From NCBI GenBank assembly GCA_000787465.1, contig JSYX01000666.1:1-18282 (forward strand): 18,282 nt of DNA. Direction: 5' to 3'. Positions within the stretch are counted from its first letter, which is position 1; every line of letters begins with the position of its first letter. Origin of the DNA: Thermomucor indicae-seudaticae. Taxonomy: Eukaryota; Mucoromycota; Mucoromycetes; Mucorales; Lichtheimiaceae. Positions 1 to 9,918 of the stretch are shown here, one piece after another. The notes under the pieces were generated by a model, which saw nothing but the letters and a program-made list of their open reading frames with translations, did no database searches and had not been told where the DNA came from. A program made the position numbers and the translations under genes.

Positions 1-84
1 AAAGCCGTATATGTGTATTAACACGTTCTGGAGTCAATTTGACTGTCGTCGACATTGACCTGATACCATAATCAGTGCCTGAGT

Positions 85-503
85 ACATGATTTTCCTCCC
101 ATCTTCTGTCGCTTCAGATACTAGTTGCTCTATGTTGGTATGCTACGCACGACTAACACATTCTCTCACAATGAATGGGCTTGTTTCAGCTGCGAGATTT
201 GCAAACTTGACTATCTCTTCCTCGAATCAAGGCAGCTTTTCACAGACGCCGTGAACTTTTTAAATTGTACCATTCTGCAGTGCTTGCTTTGCTGACGCAG
301 AAAGTCACATGCTTCAGATATGACTTGAACGTAAAGAGTTTGCTGCTTAAAGTGTCAACAAGGTTCAAGGGGACAATCACTTGTTCGTGAACGTTCGAAA
401 GAGCTTTCTGCAATAGAAAAAGAGCGTGCTTCTGCGTTGATCGTAAAGTAATTGTAGCTAGATTATCACTTCTGCTGAAAACGAAGAGACAAAGGAGGAA
501 AGC
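85..503 (+). CDS. 3' exons of an unidentified spliced gene (partial, 5' end outside window)
   Basis: I do not recognise this gene. A well-formed intron can be seen at 138-189 (donor GTATGC, branch-like GACTAAC near 150, acceptor TTTCAG). It joins a short upstream frame ending ILVALC to a downstream frame reading CEICKLDYLFLESRQ and then LFTDAVNFLN (to about 266). Further coding-like stretches follow in other frames: LLTQKVTCFRYDLNVKSLLL (about 284-345) and, near the 3' end, KELSAIEKERASALIVK before a stop at about 449-451. The joins between these pieces were not resolved, so limits and frame are approximate. It lies upstream of and on the same strand as the zinc-finger gene at 640. It could also be degraded sequence. 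Confidence 0.35.
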
Positions 504-598
504 AAGCTGAGGCCGAGTGTATCACTTCTCGAGGGTTTTAAAAACCGGAGCAAACCAGAGCAGAGCCAGAGGCCAGCCAGAGAGCAGAGCTCTAGTGC

Positions 599-610
599 AA
601 AACCCTAACC
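599..610 (+). promoter_or_regulatory. Telobox-like motif upstream of the zinc-finger gene
   Basis: AAAACCCTAACC lies about 30 bases before the ATG at 640. It matches one and a half units of the TTAGGG telomere repeat on the other strand. Teloboxes in promoters are bound by Tbf1/TRF-type factors in several fungi and by related Myb proteins in plants. Only one copy is present, so chance is a real possibility. Confidence 0.25.
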
Positions 611-639
611 ATACCCGAGTGCCCAGGCGCCCAATCAGC

Positions 640-1783
640 ATGTATTCCGAAGCCATACAGCGCTGCTTGAGATTTCAAGTAATGGAGGTCGGTAATTCCT
701 TCATAGAACTACGCGTCAGGGTTGGTCGGTTATTGAGTGGATCATTCAGGACCGTTTGCAAGCATACGCCGAGCTGGAGAGGATTTCCATTGCCCTATTT
801 CGCCTTGCCAAAGTGTCTTCAAGAGCATGGACCGCTTTCAGTCCCACATCGTAGAAAAGCATTGTATGACAGCCAAGGCGCTCCCAGAACCAAGCGTAAT
901 ACCGCGGAAAAGGGATCATTCTGAAGAAAGCGAAGAAGGCATTGACGAGATAGTTCATGTTCAGCTTCCCCAGCCAGAGCTTGACTTGACACTGTATGGA
1001 GACCGATCGCCTCAACATAGTCGCAGAAGGCACACCGACGCCATTTTGGCTGCTTCCGACGCGCCGTATTTAAGCGAAAAGGAGAGCGCAAAAACTTCTA
1101 CTGGCAAAAGCAGGAGACTGGTGTCCACTATCTCGCGTTACCAAGGACATAGAATCCTCGGAATTCAATATGCTGGTTGGGCCGCATGCTGCTGCTGATA
1201 TCGTCTTAAAGCGACCTAAAGGCGAATAGTTCTTCCCGGATATCGATCTCGTTGAAGGCAGGCAAGAATCTCGAAGATTGGTAGATCACATTATCGACCA
1301 CAGTCCCTTGAGAGTTCTGCTGCTCAAATTGAGGTCTTTCTTGCGATCCATGTTGGTGGATCAGAGTATAACCGATAATCAAACCGCAGAAGACATTACA
1401 CGTAAATACTCTTTGTGCATGAGTTTGTTTATTTGCGTAGATTCTCTATTTGTTTGCTTCCTCGATCCCTAATCACATTTTTAGCGACGATAGCGCCGCC
1501 CTAATAAAAAGCATATATAAATGCAAAAAAATGTCTGTGTTAAGCAATTGGAGGAAGACGGCTCCGTCAAGCTGAAGATTGGTACTATATTCTGGTTACG
1601 TCGCGTATTCTCTTCAACGACATCGTTTCAGTTGCCGTGGGACCGAGTGCGCTGTCATTGGAGCTAACTGAAAGGACGGCCATATACTTTGATGACGAAT
1701 CGCTCCAGCAAGCGCGAGAACTCTTCAAAATCATTGTCAAAATTTACGGAGGCCTCGCCAAAAAGTTCAACAAAACTGCCTAA
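640..1783 (+). CDS. Multi-exon gene with a single C2H2 zinc finger, family unknown
   Basis: Probable start ATG at 640. Exon 640-691 joins exon 750 onward across a 58-base intron (donor GTAATT, acceptor TTCAG) in phase. The second exon encodes one finger with C-x4-C-x12-H-x4-H spacing (CPISPC...HIVEKH, about 788-862), then a basic PRKRD nuclear-signal-like stretch and an acidic SEESEEG run. Later coding-like pieces are KRRAQKLLLAKAGDWCPLSR (about 1077-1136), FFPDIDLVEGRQESRRLVDH (1230-1289, continuing to about 1401) and a final exon ending KKFNKTA at a stop at 1781-1783. Likely introns are 1020-1074 or 994-1081, 1176-1229 (it removes an in-frame TAG at 1227) and one starting at 1402. The end of the 1402 intron is unclear (1484, 1544 or 1557) and a 50-base intron 1582-1631 is optional. 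A nuclear, possibly DNA-binding role is inferred from the finger alone. Decay to a pseudogene cannot be excluded. Confidence 0.5.
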
Positions 1784-2147
1784 AATAAAGATCCTACATG
1801 CTCGTGAAGCATTATTAAGATTGCCATTAGCACAGTCTTTCTTGGATCTTTGCGTAATGCTTGTCTGGAGGGAAGGGATTAAGAGGTCTTTATCAACTGT
1901 ATACTCGCATCCAAAAAACGACAGATATACATAATTAGAGGTCGTGTCCGTTCATCATACCTCTAGGCATTCGGAAAAATGGACAAGAATAACGGGAAAA
2001 GGAAAGAAAAAGAGGAAATTACATCTGGAAACAAGTCCAGCCGTTTCGATATGAGAGAGAGAAAAGGATAAGTGGTACAGTACAATCTGAGGGAGAGGGA
2101 GAGAGAAAGACAGAAAGGAGAAAGGGCAGTAGAAAACAAAAAGGCAT
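1784..2147. other. Intergenic stretch with purine-rich tract
   Basis: This separates the convergent ends of the zinc-finger gene (+) and the coiled-coil gene (-). AATAAA occurs at 1793, just after the stop of the former. From about 1990 to 2130 the + strand is strongly purine rich with GA/GGA runs (for example GAGAGAGAGAAAAGG near 2052 and GGGAGAGGGAGAGAGAAAG near 2091). Because the downstream gene is on the minus strand, this would be a pyrimidine-rich 3' UTR or terminator region for it. No gene was seen. Confidence 0.5.
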
Positions 2148-3365
2148 CTAGGATGTAGTACTTGTGCTCAAGTCTAAGCTTCCTTCCCAAAACATCTGCA
2201 TCTGCTGTATCTTTTTGGAGCTACTAATGTCCAAATCATCCAATCCCCACATGATTTCCTTGACACGTTCTTGCACTTCTCCTTTCTCGAGGACGACCGC
2301 ATCGTCATCGTCCTTTTCTTCCAGAAACTTGTTTATCCGTCTGATATCCTTGCGGACTTCATGCACCGTCTTTGCAATGTATCGTAACCGCGAATTCAAC
2401 TCTTGCACTTGCCGTTTGTTCACATACATGATTTCTTTGAGTTCTTCAAGCGACTCGGCCATGGACGAAGTTTCCATGTTCAGCTTGCGGATCATTGGCA
2501 GAGGGTTTTCATACTTGTACGCTTGGTCATGCAATGTAGCCCTTATAGATGCAAACAAGCCTTCGAGTTCTTTGATAGCATCTGCAGTCATCCAGGTCAC
2601 TTCTTTTCTAATCGTGCTATCCACGTTGCGTAGATAGCTCGTCTGTCGTTCTCGGTCTCTCGATTTAGATTCAACAAGATTTGCAACTGAAGTAATGACC
2701 AGTTCAAGAGGCGGTGCATAGTTCCCATTGCCTCCGCCGCTGCCGTATCCTTTGCTCCGCATACTCAAAGGCTCGTCTGCCAACAGCGTGTTAAAAAGCC
2801 GCTTGTGAAGCGTTTTAGTCTCCCATATGGCCGAGTTGAGTTCTTCGAGTTGTCTCTTCAAGACTTCGAAAGGATCATCATCTTCCGCGTCCAGGGATGA
2901 CCAAGTGGATGAGAATGAGCTCCTGCGACTGCGACCATAAGCGCTCGTGGAATTGCTCATGGCGGCAGACCACGCCTGCATGGGCGATAAGACAGGACTG
3001 GTCTGGTCCGAGAATACGGCTGCATCCACACCGCGTGGCAGTCGGCCAGGCTCGTCCACCATCTCGAGGTTTTTGTTCGCATCCCCAACAAGCTTTTGCA
3101 GATCCACAGTGGGCGTCTGACGACCATATGGCCGTTCGCAAAGAGAACTGGACAAGCTCCGGTTCATTACCAAAGAGGCCAGCTTGTTGCTTCCGTTGTG
3201 AAGACTTGCTGGAGGAGATAGTGGTGGTCCATTGGTGGCGGAATGAAGTTCGGCCGCCAATGATGACCCAAGCGGGGTCTCCATAAAGTAGCCCTTGCCA
3301 AGGAGCTCTTCTTCCAGAGATTGGCTGGCGGCAAAGGCATCGTCTTCAAACAAGGAATCCGACAT
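2148..3365 (-). CDS. Intronless coiled-coil protein of unknown function (about 405 aa)
   Basis: One long uninterrupted minus-strand frame. I chose the methionine at 3365 (MSDSLFEDDAF) because the following acidic, low-complexity residues look like a normal N terminus; methionines at 3383 and 3446 are also in frame, and the 3446 start adds a hydrophobic/basic leader. The first about 170 residues are Ser/Pro/Gly rich and probably disordered. From about residue 175 (FEVLKRQLEELNS) to about 375 the protein is predicted mostly helical, with heptad-like leucines and charged runs (ESLEELKEIM, VHEVRKDIRRINKFLEEKDDDD). The C terminus has a tryptophan-containing WGLDDLDIS segment and a Ser/Thr tail. 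There is no catalytic motif or membrane segment. I do not recognise the family; a structural or adaptor role is only a guess. Real coding is supported by length and composition. Confidence 0.75.
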   Translation of the reverse strand: MSDSLFEDDAFAASQSLEEELLGKGYFMETPLGSSLAAELHSATNGPPLSPPASLHNGSNKLASLVMNRSLSSSLCERPYGRQTPTVDLQKLVGDANKNLEMVDEPGRLPRGVDAAVFSDQTSPVLSPMQAWSAAMSNSTSAYGRSRRSSFSSTWSSLDAEDDDPFEVLKRQLEELNSAIWETKTLHKRLFNTLLADEPLSMRSKGYGSGGGNGNYAPPLELVITSVANLVESKSRDRERQTSYLRNVDSTIRKEVTWMTADAIKELEGLFASIRATLHDQAYKYENPLPMIRKLNMETSSMAESLEELKEIMYVNKRQVQELNSRLRYIAKTVHEVRKDIRRINKFLEEKDDDDAVVLEKGEVQERVKEIMWGLDDLDISSSKKIQQMQMFWEGSLDLSTSTTS

Positions 3366-3449
3366 GTTTGCTTCAGATGTCATGAGAAACTGAAGAAAAA
3401 AGTGAGGAGAAGGTCTGGAGATAAAGTGGAGTTGTCGGAACGGCACGAG

Positions 3450-4155
3450 GTTTGTTGTTGAAGAAGCAACAAGGCGTCCTGATTCTCACTGACAGTTACC
3501 TATTTCCATTTTCGGGGTTCGCAGTGCAGGGAGCAACACTTTAACAGGAACACATGTTTGAGAGCACCCGATTATCATGCCTCGTTCTGGAACACGTTTT
3601 GGCTTGTTCTTCAGGCTGGTGAATCGTCTGCGCTCTGAACAGCCTTTATGTGTATGTACGTTAGACTTGTGAAAAACCTGGGAAGTCTGAAACACGCCCT
3701 GATAACCTCAGAAACTCCGTACATCACACTCGAAAAGACACAGGTGGAATTGCGCCAGCACCTACAATTCTGTTTGCATGGATATGTTGAGACATGTAGC
3801 TGACTATCTTGCGGTATCTTCCTTATACGAGTAACCGGAACATCAGCTCAAGGTCGAGGATTGCCGTATTTGAAATTCATAGGACAAACAGTTGCGAACG
3901 CCGAATTGGATGTCTCACGCCACTGTTTCTCTTCTGTTATCTTTTACACGTAAAGGAACACTGTCTCTATTATTTGTAGATGATCCTGCATCATGAATCA
4001 CCGATCTTCCTCGAATTGCTATCCGAAAATAGATCGACATCTGCCAGCGGACTGGCCAATTGATCTAGTGCCCTTTTTTGCGCCAATGCATGTTGTGTAT
4101 GTGTGCGTGTTTTATTACAATGCCGTTCTAAGATAAACGTTTTAAATATACAGCT
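3450..4155. other. Intergenic region between two minus-strand genes
   Basis: About 700 bases between the start of the coiled-coil gene and the stop of the uL11m gene. It must contain the promoter of the former and the 3' UTR of the latter. Short open frames (for example minus 3486-3695 and plus 3992-4135) show no recognisable protein and lack splice partners. No RNA gene or repeat was seen. Confidence 0.5.
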
Positions 4156-4602
4156 CTAGTGGACCACCTGAATACCGACACTCTTTGCTACGCCAATTAT
4201 ACTCGCACAAATGCTTTCCAGGGAGAGGTGTTTGAGGTTTGCGTCTTGTTGTTTCACTTTTGCGATTTCGTATATGTGCTTCAGGCTCACTTTGCCGACA
4301 ATTTGGCTACCCGGCTTTGAGGCGCCTTTTTCGATGCCTGCTGCTCGCTTCAAAAGAAAAGTGGTGGGTGGCGACTTGGTAATGAAGGTGAACGTTCGAT
4401 CGGGTTTAATGGTGATTACGGTAGGAATGGGCGTTTCGGGTACAATGTGCTTGGTCTTGTCATTGAATTGTTTACAAAAGTCCATGGATTTTACGCCACG
4501 GGCACCCAATGCTGGACCGACCGGCGGTGAGGGCGATGCTTTTCCGGCTGCAACTAGGATGCGTACAAGGACTTCTGCCGCTTGTTGCTTTTTGTTTGAC
4601 AT
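4156..4602 (-). CDS. Mitochondrial large-subunit ribosomal protein uL11m (148 aa)
   Basis: Intronless frame from ATG at 4602 to TAG at 4156-4158. It is a complete L11-family protein, close in pattern to yeast MRPL19. Residues 22-42 carry the family signature PSPPVGPALGARGVKSMDFC. The C-terminal domain has the RNA-binding pattern LKHIYEIAKVKQQD...LKHLSLESICASIIGVAKSVGI, given here in separate pieces. L11 binds the GTPase-associated region of the large rRNA with its C-terminal domain and shapes the factor-binding stalk base with its N-terminal domain. Mitochondrial rather than cytosolic type is judged from the bacterial-like length and the SMDFCKQFN motif. No cleavable presequence is obvious; the N terminus begins directly with the folded domain, as in fungal relatives. 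Its start is 163 bases from the divergent SPO22/ZIP4 start, so the two may share a promoter region. Confidence 0.95.
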   Translation of the reverse strand: MSNKKQQAAEVLVRILVAAGKASPSPPVGPALGARGVKSMDFCKQFNDKTKHIVPETPIPTVITIKPDRTFTFITKSPPTTFLLKRAAGIEKGASKPGSQIVGKVSLKHIYEIAKVKQQDANLKHLSLESICASIIGVAKSVGIQVVH

Positions 4603-4765
4603 TACAAAGTATCGGAAGGGCGAATGTTGAACTCTTTTTTTCTTTGCTGCGAGCCCTGATGCCGTGGCTTCGCCCCTTCACACCCGAGGGAATCTTTTTG
4701 ACTCCGGTCAAAGCAATTTTCGTTCGTCTGCATTATCCACGTAAGCCTTGTCTTCCCCTTTACGC
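4603..4765. promoter_or_regulatory. Short divergent promoter region, uL11m / SPO22-ZIP4
   Basis: Only 163 bases separate the two divergent ATGs. The stretch holds a pyrimidine run on the + strand (CTCTTTTTTTCTTTG, about 4632-4646). No TATA box was recognised. Assignment as a shared promoter is inference from gene order. Confidence 0.4.
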
Positions 4766-7700
4766 ATGGATTCTACTGTTTCTGATATAATAAGTACGTA
4801 TGTCAAGTATTTTCCACAGGGCCAATGTTAACATGTTATGTAAGCTCTTTCGCGAGAAGCATCAGCTTTGCTGAGTTCATCAGACGATCCAATCCATACA
4901 CTTCCACTGTTGAAACGTATCCTTGTAAAAGCAGACACCTTGCCAGGGCAGAAGGATACCCCTCTCAATGATGCAGATGAGATGGAAAAATACGGTGATA
5001 TATGAGGCATCAACGCCTAGGTACTCTGCTTTCTGACAGGATAATGGAATTTCAGGGATCGAACTTTGGAATCATGCTGTCAAACTTTCAACGCAGGACC
5101 AACTTCCTTTCTCTTATCGCGAGATAATAGCAACATGTCTGTATTTATCTTATGATTATCATCACTGGCTGAATATAATGCGCTTCCATTGACTCTATCG
5201 CTTAGTGCGTGCTCTCGGTTATAGATTGCTTGATTTATGCAGCCCAGCGTCAATGTTGTCCGACGGCAGTCAAGGTACATGATTGTTTTACTTTCTTTTG
5301 TAGTAAAAAAGTCCGTTACACATAGCCTAAACGTTATCTATAGCTCTCTTGCAACGGATTGACATGGCAATAAATTTAGGAAGGTTCTGGACCAGTAAGT
5401 TCTTTAGACAAATCCGTTTTCATTGCAGCTCGTAGAGCATGTTTTCCTAGAGTGTCGGGAGTACGACCGAGCACAACTTGCTCTTGATGAAGCAGAGCAG
5501 GCATGTACCAGTGCTTTCCAGATTCTATTGGAAAAGATATAACATTCCATTTTCATAGATGTTGGTACGAGTCTCAAACGTCAAAAATAGCGATGCAGCA
5601 TACCAGAGTTGTTCGATGAGATTAAATGCCTACAAAGCAGAGCTTGTGAGTTATGAACGAAACAAACCCAATCACGGGCCTCTGAAACTTCTTACAGTTC
5701 GCTAGATTAAACAAATGGCAGCTTGCAGAAGACTACATCACAAAAGCCAAAGGTAGGCCTCTAACTCAAGCTATGTTTGGCGACCTTCTCTAATAGAGTT
5801 ATCCTCAGCTGGGATAAAAAACCTAGAAACACATGTATGTCTGGTTACTGGAGATCCGAAAGTTCTAATGATTTAGTTATTGACACGCTTTCTCTAGTCT
5901 TCTTTCTTGTACCATACGTCTTTGGCGATAAGTCGTGCAATGCTTACTGACGGTAATCCAGAAAACGCGATCCGTTGGTTACTGACGAACTGCTCGCCAC
6001 TTAAGTATGATGTACCAGAAGAAAAAAGCACGGTATGTCGCGACAGTTTCAGTGAACCGATTAAATGGCCTGTATATTTACATGTCTTTGCATTCCCAGA
6101 AACTACTTTTGCAACTAATAGGTATAGATGTCGTCTATACCTCCTGTACGACAATGTCAATGCTAACGGATGTCATAGCGGAAGCACTGTCTAGGCTTAA
6201 AACGCCTTTAAACGGTGCGACCCAGACAAACCTTATCGAATTAATACAGAAGCTATGTCCAGCCTTGCCGGTGAGTGGTTCCAGTGAAGATCGTGTAGCA
6301 ATACTGATATCGTTTTGGTTATAAGGAGCTACGATCCACGATGGAGTACCATATGGCAAAGCTCATGGCATTAACAAAAGGCTCTCTGTTCTCTCGAGAC
6401 GACAATATTCTTATCGAAACGGGTACCGTTATGCATAACGTATACATGTAATCTCGGAAGCTTTATCAAGTCAATCCTCTGTAGCTTATTTTGAAGCCAT
6501 TGAAGATTATAACTTGGAAACGGGGAACCCCATTGATTGGTAAGCTGGAGATGTGTCGCAATGGATCGATGTATACAATAATTTGATTAGCCTAGGAGCT
6601 GTCTGCAAGCTAGTATTTGATCATCTGAGGTACGTGTACGTGAACGTGTAATTGAACCAGAAAGAGAAACAGATGACCATTTATGTTTGCGTTGCATGCT
6701 CTTCAGTATTACCAAAATGGCCGAAGGAATAGATTTGATGATACAGCGTTGCCAGAACGAGTCGTCAGCATGCGGAACGGACATGGACAATACCGCTGAC
6801 TTGTATGTGTTTAAGCTCTCGATTCTTTCAGAATCGACTCTCAGAGGCGACAAATCGGCCGACGGAATACTATCAAAAACCATGGATAGTAAGGAAATGG
6901 TGTTAGTGTTAGCTAGGGATTCAGCTGAACTCACAGCTGCCATGAGCTGTCTACCTATATCAGAAAGAACTAGGTGATGAAAACATAGCCTCATTACAGT
7001 TGGTAAGAGACGCTCCCGTTTTAATTCGAGAGTTGTCACTAACAAGGTGCCTCAAGCTTCTTTGGAGAATGGGAGATTTGCTCTACGAGGTAAACGACTA
7101 CTACTAACAATAGGCTCCATGCATGCTGTGCTGAAGACCTTAATACTTTGTCAGAAGCATGAGTTCTTGTCGGCTTTAACTTGGTATAAATCCTCATGGT
7201 CTTTCTTTATGACAACGTTTAAGGGCAACCGGAACACCCTCATACTAGCGAGGTATGACATCTAGCTTCTACTCGATTCGCTCCAATTTAGACGTTCCGA
7301 CTTACGTCCCAAGAAAAAGGCAGTTGGCTCAATGCTATCTCGCCAACAGTCAAGCAGAGGAGGCCTTGGAATGTATGAAGAAAGCTATACAAGATGCTGA
7401 CCAACAGATATCAGCCCTCGATCATTTAGTTTTACTTCACGTACACGTTCACATGAACGATACTTTGAAAGGTGAGCGTGCTTAAATCCTGTGGTGCTGT
7501 CCGAACAATTACTGACTCTATTCCCCGTTCCTTTCCGTGAACGAAAGTGAAAGAAGTATTGAAACAGCTTGTATACGTGGAGGACTTCCAATTCAACATG
7601 ATGTTGACGTTTGATTGGGATACTCTTAAGGTTTCTACGGTTCTGACCATTGTCTTCTTATTGCTTATAAACTTCTTTGTGTCTGGATCCTTAGGCTAGT

Positions 7701-9522
7701 AATTGTAAGGTCCTACAACCGATCGTATCCTGTACGCTAGACCTTGCATTGTTATGGAAAGCCGAAGAAGCTAGAAAGGAGAGCATTTTACAATTGCTCG
7801 CTATTGCTAGGTTGCAGCGCAAAAAACTGACTATTTTTTCGTCGCTACTAACTAAATAATAACTGAATGTAGAGACGTACTTCGTAGGAGGAGACTTGCG
7901 TATTCCGGTGTCCTGGTAGATCACTCTTCAGACTCGCAAACTATCAATGATGTTTATGAAGTACTCGAGAAAGGTTCGTCCCTTACAACTAAAAAAAGAA
8001 GAAGAGTAAGTTCACTTGTATCGCTGCTTTATATAGTGGCCCAGATTATGACCAAGTTTGCTGGAAATGATCTGCTTTCTTGTGGGACTGTCCAGGAATT
8101 TCGGCAATGGTTTTTACGTTTTGGTAGGATAAAAGCACTCATAAGCACTTGACTATAGTTAACCGTCATTAGCGTGGAATACGGGGCTGCAGTGCTGCGA
8201 AAGCCGTTCGGATGATTACGGTCTTCAGTTTCTCTCCATTGCCTGCTCTGTAAGTGATGGACTTCTTTTCACCGACATAAGGCTTGCTTAAGTATTTGGG
8301 TACTAGCTATTGCAACTTCCCGGTGTACAAGGTGCTGCAACGGAAGACCATGAAAGATTTAGTGCTTTCATAGCCATGACAGCTAAAATCTTGATCCAGG
8401 AAGAGGACGTAAGTATAGCCATAGTGGAAAGTAAACGTTGGCTGCTAAGACGGGAAAAATCAGACTAGAGACTGCTCTGAGCTACTTGTTACCTCTAGGA
8501 AACTGCATGATTATTTCGAGCAGCAATCCAAAGCGGACACTAAATACGGAGCATCGTTAAAATCAATGAGCGCTTTGTTAGTCGTGGAGGCCAATGTTAG
8601 CCTAGGCCAGTATACTGAAGCTGTAAATGTTCTCAAGGTACTGGGGCCACGGTCGCTTCCTTGCGAATACATTATAGCTAACGTGCGCGTTGCAAGAACT
8701 ATCGGGTTACCTCTGAGAAGACATCAACTCGTATCCTGGAGCGAATGGCAGGTCGGTCTCGTTTTATATTTCATAGCGATGGACATGCTAATATGTTCAG
8801 GGGATTCCGAAGGCATGATCTTAAAGGGAAAAGATAGCACGATGAATGGTGAGTTGACCCGAAGACAGTATATAGTATATGATATTCACATCTCTGTGTG
8901 CTGTTCAGAGGCTTTGGAAACTTTACTGGTACATGCTGCTTAAAGTAAAACGAGGGAGCACGCTAACCTCTCTATATACAGTGTGTCACATCAGCTTTCC
9001 GGCAAGAACATCACAGACAGCAGGTTACTGACGATGCGGCTCTTCAAAGATTTGCACAATGGATGAGAATGGCAGTTTCCACAGCCATGTCACTGGACAA
9101 GTCAAAAGGTTTTCACTGTATCCGTGAAACAATAGACCATCTGAAACAATCTCGACTGCTGGTAAGCCTATAAGCGCCTTTGATATGTCACAAAGCAAGA
9201 AAGTAACAGTCTCCAGAAGTATCCTGAAAACGAGTTGTATTACATGATGGTTGTTGCATGGAACGAGGGAATTAGAAACTTCCAGTAAGTGTCATCGAAG
9301 TTTCGAGCAAAAAACTCTTATTGAAGCTTTGTCAGCATGATCAGCAACCCAACCGCGGATTCATGGTGTCAATTGGCATTCGATACACTTTCTCTTTTCA
9401 AAAGTGACCAGCGGCAGGCGTTGGAATCAAAGGTATATACTGATTCCCGACTTGGACAGGCGCTCTCTTTAACAACTGTTTTCGTACAGATGCACGAGGC
9501 ATATAAGTTGCTGAGGCCATGA
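4766..9522 (+). CDS. SPO22/ZIP4: SPO22/ZIP4 (TEX11)-like meiotic TPR protein, about 31 exons, about 1000 aa
   Basis: Members of this family are TPR scaffolds of the synapsis initiation/ZMM complex that promote meiotic crossovers. Start ATG 4766 (MDSTVSDII). Exons: 4766-4793, 4845-4994, 5056-5136, 5206-5274, 5344-5394, 5436-5500, 5559-5645, 5698-5752, 5797-5834, 5898-6032, 6100-6121, 6179-6270, 6326-6422, 6485-6539, 6591-6629, 6707-6888, 6947-7089, 7155-7252, 7314-7471, 7548-7630, 7695-7810, 7873-7973, 8037-8123, 8173-8249, 8307-8408, 8464-8848, 8909-8928, 8982-9161, 9217-9284, 9327-9432, 9490-9522. All phases match and the sum is a multiple of three. Family-like marks are EKYGIELWNHAVKL near the N terminus, TPR pieces (ECREYDRAQLALDEA, FARLNKWQLAEDYITKAK, LAQCYLANSQAEEALE), a WF..FAWNTGL motif across 8100-8190 and KYPENELYYMMVVAWNEGI near the C terminus. 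Less certain are the joins at 5395-5435, 6630-6706, 6889-6946 and 9285-9326, and whether 8464-8848 hides an intron. The length is normal for the family. Confidence 0.85.
5501..5558 (+). other. Probable GC-AG intron in the SPO22/ZIP4 gene
   Basis: The exon ends GAG CAG and is followed by GCATGT; the acceptor is TTTTCATAG at 5558, with a branch-like ATAAC near 5539-5543. Both sides are phase 0. No GT donor in this exon gives an open joined frame: using GT at 5504 or 5511 leads to a TAG at 5588-5590. CAG/GCATGT fits the strong-context pattern known for GC-AG introns. Confidence 0.65.
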
Positions 9523-9633
9523 CGATTGGTTGCATGAAAGTAGTCACCTTAGACAAGGCTTTGCATCACACAATAAAAGGGCAGGCCCGAAAATGACGAC
9601 CTTCCATAGTTTTCTACTGTCAATCTTGTCAAA

Positions 9634-9868
9634 ATGTTTTTGAATCGTCTACGTATGACCAATAAACTCAACCGAAAGACTATGCCTCCAGAAGTCTTTC
9701 CTTTGCTTTGCGTTGTGGGGTTTGGACTTACAGGTACTCTACCGCACTGCATATTCACGTACCGGACCTTCATGGATATTCACTTAAACTCCTCTTCTTT
9801 TAGCCGGAATATATTCTTCCATTCGCAAGTATCGGACGGACCCGGATATACGCCGCCGTGGACATTGA
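9634..9868 (+). CDS. NDUFA4/B12D (MLRQ)-like small mitochondrial membrane protein (54 aa)
   Basis: Two exons, 9634-9733 and 9804-9868, joined across a 70-base intron (donor GTACTC, acceptor CTTTTAG) in phase. The protein has a basic N terminus (MFLNRLRMTNKLNRK), then MPPEVFPLLCVVGFGLTA forming one membrane segment, then the family end SIRKYRTDPDIRRRGH. The PPE(V/I)FPL start and the R-x2-x-TDPD(I/V)R ending mark the B12D / NADH-ubiquinone reductase MLRQ-subunit family, whose members sit in the mitochondrial inner membrane with complex I or IV. The basic N terminus may act as a targeting signal. An internal start at the second or third methionine is possible. It lies 111 bases after the SPO22/ZIP4 stop on the same strand. 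Confidence 0.85.
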
Positions 9869-9918
9869 ACGCTTTATGTACACCTCGTGCCAAATAGCGT
9901 TTCTCCGTTAGCATTGCA

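Noticed and set aside
1227..1229. In-frame TAG between coding-like segments, read as stop-codon recoding
   Set aside because: TAG and TAA both serve as ordinary stops in other genes here (uL11m ends in TAG, the kinase in TAA). An intron 1176-1229 of typical size removes it.
5537..5558. A 22-base AT-AG intron after LLEK
   Set aside because: It would also be in phase, but it is far shorter than other introns and has no U12-type donor. The GC-AG intron 5501-5558 has normal size and a branch site.
7090..7320. Apparent frameshifts around 7100 and 7255 in the SPO22/ZIP4 gene
   Set aside because: They vanish once normal introns of 65 bases (7090-7154) and 61 bases (7253-7313) are used, joining LLYE to KHEFLSALTWYK and LAR to KRQLAQCYL in phase.
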